A DNA stretch of 64,000 nt from Sphingomonas faeni (GTDB lineage Bacteria > Pseudomonadota > Alphaproteobacteria > Sphingomonadales > Sphingomonadaceae). The position numbers and the translations under genes are program-made. Where the stretch lies: NCBI RefSeq assembly GCF_030817315.1, contig NZ_JAUSZF010000001.1:1844501-1908500 (forward strand). The letters run 5' to 3'. The notes beneath the pieces are model-generated. The model was given only the letters and a program-made list of their open reading frames with translations. It had not been told where the DNA came from and did not search any database. Position 1 is the stretch's first letter. Each line of letters begins with the position of its first letter. Positions 1 to 9,222 of the stretch are shown piece by piece.

Positions 1-398
1 AGGAGGCGATGTGGCAGGGCATCCGGCAGGTGCGGCCGGGTGCGCATCTCGGCGACATCGGCTTTGCGATCGAGCGGCATGCGAAGAAGAACGGCTATGC
101 GGTGGTGCGCGATTATTGCGGCCACGGCATCGGCCGCGAGATGCACGAGGAACCGCAGGTGCTCAATTTCGGGCGCGCCGGGACCGGCATGACGTTGCGC
201 GAGGGGATGGTCTTCACGATCGAGCCGATGATCAACCAGGGAACGCGGAAAGTGTCGACCGAGGACGACGGCTGGACGGTGGTCACCGACGACGGAAAGC
301 TCTCGGCGCAGTTCGAGCATACGGTGGCGGTGACGGAGGACGGCGTCGAGGTGCTGACGTTGCGGGGTGACGAGCGTAAGTTAGGCGCTGGCGAGTAG
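1..398 (+). CDS. map: Methionine aminopeptidase type I, C-terminal part (truncated by window edge)
   Basis: The product removes the initiator methionine from nascent proteins in the cytoplasm and uses two metal ions. The reading frame is open from the first bases, so the gene begins left of the window; an ATG at position 9 is internal and should not be taken as the start. Visible family motifs are YCGHGIGR followed by HEEPQV (metal-binding His region), then FTIEPM with the metal-binding Glu, and QFEHTVAVTEDG near the C-terminus with the last Glu ligand. About 130 of roughly 260-275 residues are present. Its 3' end overlaps the convergent nagZ gene by 18 bases. Confidence 0.95.
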   Translation, partial: EAMWQGIRQVRPGAHLGDIGFAIERHAKKNGYAVVRDYCGHGIGREMHEEPQVLNFGRAGTGMTLREGMVFTIEPMINQGTRKVSTEDDGWTVVTDDGKLSAQFEHTVAVTEDGVEVLTLRGDERKLGAGE

Positions 399-1382
399 CG
401 CGTCGCGCGTTGCGATCAGTTCCGCGCAGTCGCCCTTGGCGGCTCCGACCGAGGCCATCGCCCGATCGAGTCTCGTGCGCGACGCTTCCGAGATTTCGCC
501 CAGGCGGCCGGCGATTTCGACCATCTCGTCCATGCGGGCCCAGCAGTCGAGTACGAGGTCGCAGCCTGCGGCAATCGCGCCGGCCGCCTTGTCGCCGGCG
601 GTGCCGGATAGGGCCTTCATGTCGATATCGTCGGTCATCAGGAGGCCGTCGAAGCCGATGCGCTGACGGATGATCTGGTCGATCACGATCGGGGAGAGCG
701 TCGCGGGGCGGTCGGTGTCCCAGGCTTCGAAGACGATGTGCGAGGTCATGCCCATCGGCGCCTGGTTGAGCGTGCGGAAGGGTTCGAGGTCGATCTCGAG
801 TTCTGCGTCGGTCGCGGTGACGGTCGGGAGGTGATGGTGGGTGTCCACGCGCGCTCGGCCGTGGCCGGGCATGTGCTTTACCACGCCGACCACGCCGCCC
901 TCGGCTAGTCCTTCCAGCGTCGCCCTGCCGAGCGCTGCGACGCGCATCGGGTCGGAGCCAAACGTGCGGCACGCCACCGCTTCCGTGGTGTCGGGCTGCG
1001 ACACGTCGAGCAGCGGGAGGCAGTCGACGGTGATACCGACCTCGCTGAGCATCACGCCGAGCGCCTGCGCGTTGGCGCGCGCGGCCTGGATCGCGGTCAT
1101 CGGTGCGCGTTCGTACGCTGCATCGAATACCGGGCCTGCCGGGAATGCCGGCCATTCCGGTGGGCCCATCCGGGCGACGCGACCGCCTTCCTGGTCGATC
1201 AGGATCGCGAGGTTATCGCGTCCGGCGAGTTCGCGAAGCGAGTCCGTCAGGGCTCGGACCTGAGCGCGGTCCACGATGTTGCGCTTGAACAGGATGTAGC
1301 CGGCAGGTTCGCATTCGGCGAAGAACGCGCGTTCGGCGGGGGTGAGGACGGGGCCGGACAGGCCGAAGATGACGGGCTTCAT
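381..1382 (-). CDS. nagZ: Beta-N-acetylhexosaminidase, NagZ family (GH3)
   Basis: This 333-residue glycoside hydrolase family 3 enzyme should remove N-acetylglucosamine from anhydromuropeptides during cytoplasmic peptidoglycan recycling. The diagnostic NagZ loop KHMPGHGRARVDTHHHLP lies at about residues 169-186 and carries the His/Asp acid-base pair; the nucleophile Asp is in MTDDIDM at about residues 249-255. IDQEGGRV near residue 62 is the usual substrate-binding segment. No signal peptide is visible, in keeping with cytoplasmic NagZ. The length is typical. The gene is downstream of tamB on the same strand, 38 bases away, so it may be the last gene of the tamA-tamB transcript. Confidence 0.93.
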   Translation of the reverse strand: MKPVIFGLSGPVLTPAERAFFAECEPAGYILFKRNIVDRAQVRALTDSLRELAGRDNLAILIDQEGGRVARMGPPEWPAFPAGPVFDAAYERAPMTAIQAARANAQALGVMLSEVGITVDCLPLLDVSQPDTTEAVACRTFGSDPMRVAALGRATLEGLAEGGVVGVVKHMPGHGRARVDTHHHLPTVTATDAELEIDLEPFRTLNQAPMGMTSHIVFEAWDTDRPATLSPIVIDQIIRQRIGFDGLLMTDDIDMKALSGTAGDKAAGAIAAGCDLVLDCWARMDEMVEIAGRLGEISEASRTRLDRAMASVGAAKGDCAELIATRDALLASA

Positions 1383-1420
1383 GCATACTTCCTAGCGAAA
1401 CCGGCGCGCGCGATCATCCG

Positions 1421-4400
1421 TCAATAATCCTTCGACACGCGGACGTTGGCGCTCTGGCGGCCGAGCGTCGAGATGCTCGATAGCAGCGACAGCCAGCGGG
1501 TGACCTGGAACTCGACCTGCGTCGCGGAATAGCCCTGACCGTCGGTCACGATCTCCGCATACAGGCGACGCGTGACGTATTTGCCCGCCGCGATCGAGGT
1601 GCCCTGCCCGGTCTGCGGATCGGCGGGGAGGATGCGGAGGCGGTCGAGCCCGGCGGCGCGACGCACCGCGTTGATCGGGTTGAGCCCGCTGCCGCCGCCC
1701 TGTAGCGCCGCCACCGCCGCCGCCAGTTGAAGGGCTTCGGGCGCGGACAGATTGGTGATCGAGGTGCCGAACAATAGCCGCGAGAGCAGCTCGTCCTCGG
1801 GCAGCGCGGGCGTGCTGGTGAAGCCGATCTCGGGTTTCAGCGCGTAGCCGGTGACGCGGATCGACGCGCTGAGCCCCGTCGAATCGGCGTTCGCCTCGAT
1901 ATCCAGCGCCGGGTTAGCGGGCACCCCGCCGTCGAATCGGATCACGCCCCGCGCCAGTTCGAACTGGCGGCCGGCGAACTCGTAATCGCCGCGGATCAGC
2001 GTCGCGCGGCCGGTGATCGCCGGGTTTGCGGGCTGGCCGGCGATCTGGAGGTTGGCTGACCATTCGCTGGTGAGGCCGAGGCCGCTGACCATGACCTGGT
2101 TCGGCGCGCGGGCCTTGATCGCGAGCGTCCAGGGCTTGGTCGGTGTCGCGACTTCCTCGCCGCCGTCGGGCAGGTTGATCTCGCGGATGTTGAGCTGCGG
2201 CACCGCGCTGGCGGCGGTCGCCTGGCCGAGACGGTAGCGGCTCTTGTCCAGAACCACGTCGCCGGCGATCGTCCCGCCCGAGCCGTTCGACTTGAACGTG
2301 AGCGGGCCGGTGACGGTGGCGCCGATGTCGTCGCGGGCGATCATCACCGCCTTGTCGGCCTGTAGATTGAGGTCGAGGCCGATGCCGGCGGCGGCGGCGA
2401 ATTCGAACTGGCCGGTGCCGGTGACGCGCCCGCCCTTGCCCGCGTCGGCGCCGAACCGGTCGATCACGAGTCGCGAACCGCCGAAACGCGCGGTCGCCTG
2501 GACGTTGGTGAGGACGGTGCCGGTGGTCGCGCTTTCGATCCGCGCGCCGTTCGCCTGGACGACGCCGCGCAAGGTCGGGTTGGCGAGCGTGCCGACGACG
2601 TCCGCGCCGATCGCGACGGGGCCGGACAGGTCGAACAGCTCGACCCCGGTAAGGCGCCAGAGCGTGTCCGCGGGGCCGCTGTAGCGGAGTTGCCCGAACA
2701 GGCGGGCGTTGCTGATGCGGGACGCCAAGTCCCCCTGCCCCAGCGGCGCGAGTTGTGCCTGGGCGCGCCCGATCGTCCTGCCGGCCGAGGCGATGACCGC
2801 GCGCAGGCCGAGTTTATCGGGGGACAGCACCGCCGCCACGCCGACGTCGATCGGGCGTGACGAGAGGACGAGGCCGGCGCGGCTAAGGCCGCGGATCGTG
2901 ACGTTCGCCTTCCCGGTAGGCGCGGCACCATTCGCGGTCGCGATCGTGAAGCTGCCCGACGCACTGCCGCTGAGGCCAAGGCCGGGATAGGCGATGTCGA
3001 GCAGGGCGAGCGGCATGCGTGTCAGGCTCGCGTCGATCGCAGTGCTGGCGGCGGTGAAGCGACCGCCGACCTGCGCTTCGCCGCCGCCGAAGCTGAGCTT
3101 GGTCGGCGCGAGGTGCCAGCCGTCTTCAGCCTGGGTCAGGACCGCGGGCGTGAGAAGTTTGAGCGGTCGCCTGTCGAGCGTGCCTTGGGCGGAGATGGCG
3201 TAGCTGTCGGCAGTGACCTGGGTGACGGTCTGAATGTCGAACGCGCGACCGCGAGAGCCGGCGATCGACGCCTTGATCGTGCCAACGCCACCGCGAAGCG
3301 ACGCGGAACCGTTGAACCGGGCGAGGCTGAGTGCGCCGCGACGCAGGCCGAGGCCGGTTGCGGTCGCCTCGATCGAGGTGCCAGCGGGATCGAGCAACGT
3401 GACGAAATCGAGCTTGCCCTGACGCAGCGCCACGGTGTCGAGCGTCGCGGCCCTGGCGGCAAGATGCCCTTCGATGCGCTGGATCTGGCCGACCGGGCGG
3501 AACAGGAGTTCGCCCGAAATACCGCCGCCCGCGACTGCAAGTGCGCCGGCGAAACCGCCATCGACGACTGCGATGTTGCCGGTCGCCTTGGTGCCTGCGA
3601 CGTTCAGCGCGGCGATGGCGAGCGTCGCATCCCTGCCCGGCGGCAACAGGATCGCGCCGTTGCTGGTGAACGGCCCCAGCCGCGATCCACCCGCCGCGGT
3701 AAACGCGAACCCCTGTGGCGTCGGGTCGAGATGCGCGCGGACGTTCGACAGGCCGAGCGTCGCATTGGGGCTGGCGAAGACGAGGTCGAGCGTCGGCTTC
3801 TCGATTTGACCGTCGAGGTTCAGCGTGACCGGACCATAGGTCTGCTGGCGCCCGCCGCCCTCGAAGTGGAAGGTGCCGTCGCGCCGGCGATAGCCGTTCC
3901 CGGTAAGCCGGATCTGCGGCGCGGTCAGCACGAGGTTGGTGAAGTGCAGCACGCCGTCGGTAGTGCGTTCGAGGTTGGTGGTGATGCGCGGCAACCCGCC
4001 CGCGAGGCTGCGGAAAAAGGCGTTGTCTAGCCGCACCATCTGGGCGCTGCCCTGGCCGATCACACGCGTGCCGTGGCGGTTCGGGCCGGGGACCACTCGC
4101 AGCGTGGACTTCACGTCGACGATGCCGAGGCCGGGAATGAGGTAACGGCCGAGGCCGCCGTTGATGCCGACTTCGAACTGGCCGTTGCGGAGGTCGACCG
4201 CCAGATTGATGCTGCCGGTGAGCTTGTCCGAGCGGAGCTTGAGCGCGTCGCCGGTGAGCAGCGTCGGGGTGACACGGAGCAGGCCGTCGACCGACAGATT
4301 GCGCAGGATGCCGCCGGCGACGGTGCCAACGCCGGTGACGCGCGCGGCGGTGAAGCGGATCGGCACGGTAACGGGCGCGGCGGACAGGCGGCCCTTGCCG

Positions 4401-5566
4401 GACGCGTGGGCGTTCTCGAACCCGGTCTGGTCGAACGCGAAGCGGCTGGCGTCGAGGCGGTAGTCGAACGCCGCGGTCGCGAACGGGCCATCGAGGATTG
4501 CACGAAGCTCGACCATGTTGCCGGTCATGTTGTCGAACAAAGCTGGCGGCCGCAGCAGTCGCGCCTTGATATGCACGTCGCGATAGGCATTGGCAGCGAG
4601 ATCGATGATGCCGGTCGTGTCGACCGCCAGCGCGGGCGTGCGCAGCGAGAGTTGCCCCTCCAACCGACGGTTGGCGAACCCGGCACTGCCGTTGACCAGG
4701 ATGCGCGGCGCGGTCAGCTTTTGCAGGCGGCCCTTCAGCAGCGACGAAGGCGCGAGCGTGCCCGACAGGGTGTAGCGGCCGGCAACCTGCGCGAGCGCGA
4801 GATCGACGACGCGCGTCGTGCCGATCATGCCGTTCGCGCGGCCGCTCCACGTCGCCCAGCTGCCGTCGCCGGTGACCGCCAGCGCGACCGGCCCCTTCGC
4901 CTGAACCATGCGTGCGAGTACGCCGCCTGCAGCCCCCTTTGCCGCGACGTCGATGTCGAAGCGGTCGCGCGCGGGCTCGGCGTCGATCCGGAGCTTCAGA
5001 TCGTCGCTACCGGCAACGCGCGCCTTCAGGTCGACCAGCGCCCTGCCCGACCGGATATCGGCGCGCCCTTCGAGGGTCCCGATCCGCTCGGTCCCAAGTA
5101 CGCGCTTCGCCAATGTCAGCCGACCGACCGACAGCTTGCCGATGTGGATGTCGAAGTCCGGCAGGATCGGGCCGCGTGTCTTCGAGGGCCGGGTGCGCGG
5201 GGTGTGCGTCAGGATCGCGCGATCGACGATCAGCCGGCGGATCTCGAGCCGGTTCGAGAACCAGTCGAACGGCGACCAGTCGAGCGTGACGTTAGGCGCC
5301 TGGAAGACCAGCCCTTCGAGATCGTACACGCGGAGATCGGTGATGCGGGTATCGCCGTATAGCGAGCCGTCGATCCGACCGACCGTGAAGCGCAGGCCGT
5401 TGGCGGTCTTGATCGCGGCGATCCGGTCGGCGACGAAGCGGTGGCCGATATCGGTGTCGACGATCAGCAGCGCCGCGCCGAGGATCGCGAGCAGGCCGGC
5501 AAGCGCGCCGACAATCCAGCGCCACCAGCGGATGCTACGCTTCGGGGCGGGCGTATCTTCGCTCAA
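1421..5566 (-). CDS. tamB: TamB-type translocation/assembly module inner-membrane protein
   Basis: TamB is a very long periplasm-spanning protein anchored in the inner membrane. It works with TamA in outer-membrane protein insertion and is thought to act in lipid transport between membranes. This copy has 1381 residues, with one N-terminal membrane segment at about residues 14-36 (starting WWRWIVGALAGLL). A long repetitive beta-rich body follows and ends in the DUF490/TamB domain, roughly the last 350 residues, which finishes with a beta-signal-like tail ending SANVRVSKDY. The start codon overlaps the tamA stop by four bases (ATGA), showing translational coupling. The length suits the family. 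Confidence 0.93.
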   Translation of the reverse strand: MSEDTPAPKRSIRWWRWIVGALAGLLAILGAALLIVDTDIGHRFVADRIAAIKTANGLRFTVGRIDGSLYGDTRITDLRVYDLEGLVFQAPNVTLDWSPFDWFSNRLEIRRLIVDRAILTHTPRTRPSKTRGPILPDFDIHIGKLSVGRLTLAKRVLGTERIGTLEGRADIRSGRALVDLKARVAGSDDLKLRIDAEPARDRFDIDVAAKGAAGGVLARMVQAKGPVALAVTGDGSWATWSGRANGMIGTTRVVDLALAQVAGRYTLSGTLAPSSLLKGRLQKLTAPRILVNGSAGFANRRLEGQLSLRTPALAVDTTGIIDLAANAYRDVHIKARLLRPPALFDNMTGNMVELRAILDGPFATAAFDYRLDASRFAFDQTGFENAHASGKGRLSAAPVTVPIRFTAARVTGVGTVAGGILRNLSVDGLLRVTPTLLTGDALKLRSDKLTGSINLAVDLRNGQFEVGINGGLGRYLIPGLGIVDVKSTLRVVPGPNRHGTRVIGQGSAQMVRLDNAFFRSLAGGLPRITTNLERTTDGVLHFTNLVLTAPQIRLTGNGYRRRDGTFHFEGGGRQQTYGPVTLNLDGQIEKPTLDLVFASPNATLGLSNVRAHLDPTPQGFAFTAAGGSRLGPFTSNGAILLPPGRDATLAIAALNVAGTKATGNIAVVDGGFAGALAVAGGGISGELLFRPVGQIQRIEGHLAARAATLDTVALRQGKLDFVTLLDPAGTSIEATATGLGLRRGALSLARFNGSASLRGGVGTIKASIAGSRGRAFDIQTVTQVTADSYAISAQGTLDRRPLKLLTPAVLTQAEDGWHLAPTKLSFGGGEAQVGGRFTAASTAIDASLTRMPLALLDIAYPGLGLSGSASGSFTIATANGAAPTGKANVTIRGLSRAGLVLSSRPIDVGVAAVLSPDKLGLRAVIASAGRTIGRAQAQLAPLGQGDLASRISNARLFGQLRYSGPADTLWRLTGVELFDLSGPVAIGADVVGTLANPTLRGVVQANGARIESATTGTVLTNVQATARFGGSRLVIDRFGADAGKGGRVTGTGQFEFAAAAGIGLDLNLQADKAVMIARDDIGATVTGPLTFKSNGSGGTIAGDVVLDKSRYRLGQATAASAVPQLNIREINLPDGGEEVATPTKPWTLAIKARAPNQVMVSGLGLTSEWSANLQIAGQPANPAITGRATLIRGDYEFAGRQFELARGVIRFDGGVPANPALDIEANADSTGLSASIRVTGYALKPEIGFTSTPALPEDELLSRLLFGTSITNLSAPEALQLAAAVAALQGGGSGLNPINAVRRAAGLDRLRILPADPQTGQGTSIAAGKYVTRRLYAEIVTDGQGYSATQVEFQVTRWLSLLSSISTLGRQSANVRVSKDY

Positions 5567-7557
5567 AACGCCTGCCCCAGCGAGACGTACACGGCGATGC
5601 GGCTGTCGCCGGGCTGCGGGTTGATCGGCGTGCCGACGTCGAGGCGGATCGGGCCGAAGTTCGAATAATAGCGCACGCCAATGCCCGTGCCGTATTGCAG
5701 TCCGGTGAACTTCGGCAGCGGCGACGTGTAGATGTTGCCCGCGTCGAGGAACGGCACGACCCCGAAATTGCCGAAGGCGCGCACGCGGGCCTCGATCGAG
5801 AATTCGGTGAGGCTGCGCCCGCCGATCGGGTCGTTGTTGGGATCGCGCGGGCCGATCGATTGGTAGCCATAGCCACGCACCGATGCGCCGCCGCCTGCAT
5901 AGAAGCGTCGTGACGGCGCGACCTGGTCGCGCGGTGCGCCGGCGATCGTGCCGAGCCGGGTGCGTGCGGCGAGAACCACCCGATCACCGAACGGTTGGTA
6001 GACGCTGCCGTCGAACTGGGTGCGCGCATAGCCGAACACGGAGCCCTGCAACGAGACTTCGGGGCTGAGCCGTCCGCCGAGGCGGAAGCCCTTGGTCGGG
6101 TTGAGCAGGTCGTCCGAGCCGTCGTAATTGAGGCTGGTCGGGATGGCGCCGATGAAGAAGGTGCGACGGCGCGGATCACCGGTCGAGAGGATCACGTCGC
6201 GCTCGTCCGACGCGGCGAGCTCGGCGCCGAGCGACCAGGTCCAGGTCTTCTGGAAGAAGATGTTGGTCTGGCGCTCCAGCGTGCCGGCCAGCGAGTAGGT
6301 CTTCGCGTCATAAGCGTTGCGGTTGGTATGCGCGGCGGACGCCTGGAGCGTCAGCACCCGGTCGCGCGCCTTGAAATTGTTGCGGCGGAAGACGACCGAG
6401 CCGAGCTGTTCCTGCGTACCGAGCACGCCGCGCAGCGTCAGCGCACCTTCGGGCGGGAACAGGTTGCGGTGCGTCCAGCTAAGTTCCGAGCGGGCGCCCT
6501 CGCCGGTGCCGTAGCCGAGTTCGCCGGCAATCGTGTGCGGCGGTGCGCGGTCGAGCTTTACCGCGATGTCGACGGTATCGGCCGCGGCGCCCTGTACGGG
6601 CTTGAGGTCGACGGAGGACACGAGGCTGGTCTGGATCAGTGCGCGGCGGAGGTCGTCGAGCTTTGCCGCGTCGTAGACGTCGCCGGGAGAAAAGCGCGCA
6701 ATCTCCGCGACATGGTCTGCGCCGAACACGCGGTTGCCGGGAAGTGCGACGACCTGGCCGAACTTGCGCGCACCGCCGGGTTGTACGGACAGGTCGAGCG
6801 TCGCGGTGCGGGTGGCGTGGTCGACGACGATCGCCGGGTCGCCCACCACGGCGAACGGAAAGCCCTCGCGGCCGATCCTGGTCGTGAGGTTCGCCTGCCC
6901 CGCGACGATCGCATCCGAGTTCACCGGGTCTTCTGGCTTCACGCCGAACGCAGTCGTCAGCTCCGGCGCCTTGTCCCCCGCCGCGGCGATGCCGTCGATC
7001 GTCACGCCCTTGAACGTATAGAGCGTGCCAGGAGTCGCCGAGAGCACGACCATCGGTTTCACGCCGGGCTCCACGCGGGTGACGACGTTGGCGTCGTAAT
7101 AGCCTTGCGCGCGGAGGAGGCTGTTGAGCAGGTCGGCGTCTTCGCGGGCGCGGCGATCGAGTTGCGCGGCGTTCGCGGGCTGGTGATCGTTCGCGTCGAG
7201 CGTCGAGAGTGCGGCGAATCGTTGGCGGAGTAGCGTCGTGTCGAGCGCGTCGATGCCGTCGATCCGCCAGGCGTAGCGGCTCTCGGTATTCGCATCGACC
7301 GCGGCGACGGTCGCCGCCGGGTCCATCGGCGAGGCCGCGAGGTCGGGCCAGCCGACTCCGATATCGGGGAGCGGGGCAAGGGGCGAATTCGGGTCGAGCG
7401 ATATCGGGGTGTCGGCGGTCGGGCTCGTCGGAGTTTGCGCGGGCACAGGCGCGGTTTGCGCGTTCGCGGCGGGTATGCCCGCACAGTGTACGGCACCCGC
7501 TGTCGTCAGAACGAAAAAGGCGGCGGCCGGCCCGGCTCGCCCGACGCGGAACACCAT
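5563..7557 (-). CDS. tamA: TamA/BamA-family outer-membrane assembly factor
   Basis: This 664-residue Omp85-superfamily protein should be the outer-membrane partner of TamB. It opens with a secretion signal (hydrophobic stretch at about residues 8-32, with alternative cleavage near AANA), then an acidic Pro-rich linker. POTRA-like domains cover about residues 100-330, and a 16-strand surface-antigen barrel fills the C-terminal half. Barrel hallmarks include GGGASVRGYGYQSIGPRD near residue 560 (the lid-lock VRGY motif of loop 6) and a C-terminal strand ending in Phe (AVYVSLGQAF). The gene overlaps tamB by four bases. The region between its start and the divergent small gene at 7690 should hold its promoter. 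Confidence 0.93.
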   Translation of the reverse strand: MVFRVGRAGPAAAFFVLTTAGAVHCAGIPAANAQTAPVPAQTPTSPTADTPISLDPNSPLAPLPDIGVGWPDLAASPMDPAATVAAVDANTESRYAWRIDGIDALDTTLLRQRFAALSTLDANDHQPANAAQLDRRAREDADLLNSLLRAQGYYDANVVTRVEPGVKPMVVLSATPGTLYTFKGVTIDGIAAAGDKAPELTTAFGVKPEDPVNSDAIVAGQANLTTRIGREGFPFAVVGDPAIVVDHATRTATLDLSVQPGGARKFGQVVALPGNRVFGADHVAEIARFSPGDVYDAAKLDDLRRALIQTSLVSSVDLKPVQGAAADTVDIAVKLDRAPPHTIAGELGYGTGEGARSELSWTHRNLFPPEGALTLRGVLGTQEQLGSVVFRRNNFKARDRVLTLQASAAHTNRNAYDAKTYSLAGTLERQTNIFFQKTWTWSLGAELAASDERDVILSTGDPRRRTFFIGAIPTSLNYDGSDDLLNPTKGFRLGGRLSPEVSLQGSVFGYARTQFDGSVYQPFGDRVVLAARTRLGTIAGAPRDQVAPSRRFYAGGGASVRGYGYQSIGPRDPNNDPIGGRSLTEFSIEARVRAFGNFGVVPFLDAGNIYTSPLPKFTGLQYGTGIGVRYYSNFGPIRLDVGTPINPQPGDSRIAVYVSLGQAF

Positions 7558-7689
7558 GTCCGGCTCCTAGCCGGGCTTGTCGTTGCGGAACAGTATCTAA
7601 CGCCGTATTTTCGCCACGTTTCGTCCGCGGGCGGGACCGGGCTTGGCGTGTGGGTGGCATCCGGCGGCGGCGCGTGGCAGGACAGGGCG

Positions 7690-7887
7690 ATGACCGATCC
7701 GACTTTCCGCGAACCCCTTCCCCCCCACAAGGACCCTAGCGCCGCGGGTGGGTTCCTCGTCGCGCTGGGCATGCTGGGCGGCGCGGGGGTCGGCTTTGCG
7801 ATCGGGCAGGCGACGCCGGGGTTTCTGGTCGGGACCGGGGTTGGCGTGCTGGCGGCGGTTCTGGTTTGGGTGCGGGACCGGCGGTAG
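7690..7887 (+). CDS. Small two-helix membrane protein, unknown function
   Basis: The predicted protein has 65 residues: a Pro-rich hydrophilic start (MTDPTFREPLPPHKDPSA), two glycine-rich hydrophobic helices at about residues 19-38 and 42-60, and a basic end (WVRDRR). A longer in-frame ORF extends upstream to 7435, but that part is antisense to tamA and of low quality. The ATG at 7690 gives a compact, membrane-like product, with only a weak purine-rich element ahead of it. The gene is divergent from tamA and followed by a hairpin that includes its stop codon. I do not recognise a named family. Confidence 0.7.
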   Translation: MTDPTFREPLPPHKDPSAAGGFLVALGMLGGAGVGFAIGQATPGFLVGTGVGVLAAVLVWVRDRR

Positions 7888-7908
7888 CTCCGACGTTCCC
7901 GGAGCTAC
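7884..7908 (+). terminator. Hairpin at the end of the small membrane-protein gene
   Basis: A nine-base stem (GTAGCTCCG pairing with CGGAGCTAC, loop ACGTTC) overlaps the TAG stop of the gene at 7690. No clear T-run follows, so it may be a weak or Rho-assisted terminator. Nothing else is visible up to the RNase gene end at 8002. Confidence 0.45.
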
Positions 7909-8001
7909 TCGGTCGCTACTCGGCACGAACGGGATTTGGGGTGGCGAGTCGTGTTGCGTTAGTACCGCACCTACTTCCTACCTATTACCGGCTCCCGCGC
8001 G

Positions 8002-8715
8002 TTATCGGCTCCCGCGCCAGATCTGGAGCGGCGCGCTTGGGTTCAGGCCGCCCTGGTGGACGGGGCAGCGGCGGTAGCGGAAGCGGCGGTCGAGGCAGAT
8101 CCAGACCTCGTCGAGCCAGCCTTGCCTGGTGGCGGTGACACGCATCATGTCTGGCTTCAGTCCGGGGTTCGCGCCCGCCATCGCCGCCGCGAACCGGCCC
8201 GCGGTCAACGGTGTCCGCGACAGTGCGTTCATGTCGGGATAGCGAAGCTTGCCGTACAGCCCGGCGGACTGGTTGAAATACTTGGCGGGACGGTAGCCGG
8301 GCATGCAGGTGCCGTGCTTGGCCCATTCGTGCTGGAGCAATTGCGCGGACGGCGTGGTGCATATGTGCGCGCGGATGACCGGCGGCGGAACGAAGCCCGC
8401 GGCGCGGCAATATTGCGGCCACTCCTTGCCAACGCCGTCGGGCCAGAGGCCGTGCAGCGTGAAGCCGAACCGGTTGCCCGAACCGCACTGAAAGGTCGAG
8501 CCGGTGCGGTCGCCATTCTCACGGCAATATTGCGGCGCCCAGGTGATCGCGAGCGTGTAGCTGCCGATCGGGATGTCGCGCTTCGGCTGGCTTGCCGACG
8601 GCAAATCCGGGCGGACACGCTCGACCGACGCGGGGGTCGAGCATTGATAGGCCTGCGCCTGCACGACACTCGGCAGGACCACCGCGACGGCGGCCAGGGT
8701 CAGTCTGGAGATCAT
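8002..8715 (-). CDS. Secreted ribonuclease T2 family protein
   Basis: RNase T2 enzymes cut single-stranded RNA without base specificity, usually in the periplasm or outside the cell. The 237-residue product begins with a Sec signal peptide (MISRLTLAAVAVVLPSVVQA, cleavage near residue 20). Both catalytic segments are intact: CAS I FTLHGLWP at about residues 85-92 and CAS II HEWAKHGTC at about 129-137, with the active-site histidines and Glu. Several paired cysteines fit an oxidised secreted enzyme. The open frame runs much further upstream, but the ATG at 8715 is chosen because it starts the signal peptide and overlaps the upstream gene by four bases (ATGA). Confidence 0.93.
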   Translation of the reverse strand: MISRLTLAAVAVVLPSVVQAQAYQCSTPASVERVRPDLPSASQPKRDIPIGSYTLAITWAPQYCRENGDRTGSTFQCGSGNRFGFTLHGLWPDGVGKEWPQYCRAAGFVPPPVIRAHICTTPSAQLLQHEWAKHGTCMPGYRPAKYFNQSAGLYGKLRYPDMNALSRTPLTAGRFAAAMAGANPGLKPDMMRVTATRQGWLDEVWICLDRRFRYRRCPVHQGGLNPSAPLQIWRGSR

Positions 8716-9170
8716 GCTAGGTTTCCCTGGTCGGTATCGGTGTCGAGATCGTCGTCGGAGTCCTGCCCGAACCAGGCTTTGCTGGCAGGCTGGAAAAGGT
8801 GGACGGCCGCCGTGACGTAGAGCGCGTTCGCGATCAGCGCGAGGACCGATGCGGTGCCGAGAGTGACGCCTCCGGTGGCGAGCGCACCCAGCGACTGGAC
8901 CGCGGCGAACGCGGACAAGGCGGCAAGGATGACGACCACCCACTTCGCGACAACGCTGGGCGCGCGGGCGGTGAAGTACCAGAGCAGCACCGTCACCGCG
9001 ATCCCGATGGCCTGGAACGTCGGCAATATCCACGTCGCCTTGGCGAGGATCGGATTGGCGGTGACGATCGCCTCGCGCTCCGTCCAGGTCATCGCGGTAA
9101 CGACCGAATCCAGGATGAACGCCGCCCAATAGAGCCGTTCGTAGCGAACGATGGCAACCGGCCTGATCAT
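8712..9170 (-). CDS. Four-helix integral membrane protein, unknown function
   Basis: This 152-residue protein has about four hydrophobic segments (near residues 12-28, 46-68, 76-97 and 103-125) and a short acidic tail rich in Asp (DSDDDLDTDTDQ). No enzyme motif is seen and I do not recognise the family. It is translationally coupled to the RNase T2 gene downstream through an ATGA overlap, so the two proteins are probably co-expressed. Whether the membrane protein has anything to do with the RNase is unknown. Confidence 0.75.
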   Translation of the reverse strand: MIRPVAIVRYERLYWAAFILDSVVTAMTWTEREAIVTANPILAKATWILPTFQAIGIAVTVLLWYFTARAPSVVAKWVVVILAALSAFAAVQSLGALATGGVTLGTASVLALIANALYVTAAVHLFQPASKAWFGQDSDDDLDTDTDQGNLA

Positions 9171-9222
9171 GGTCCTACTCCCTGACCTGGCCAGCCAAAG
9201 GCCCGCGCCGGATCTGGCGGAG

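Noticed and set aside
3126..4850. A long open frame on the minus strand inside tamB, plus similar long antisense frames within tamA, alaS and ETF-QO (5995-7233, 27246-29270, 38491-40458)
   Set aside because: They are Arg/Ala/Asp-rich shadow frames produced by high GC at third positions and overlap genes with clear family motifs; none has a recognised motif or a good ribosome-binding site.
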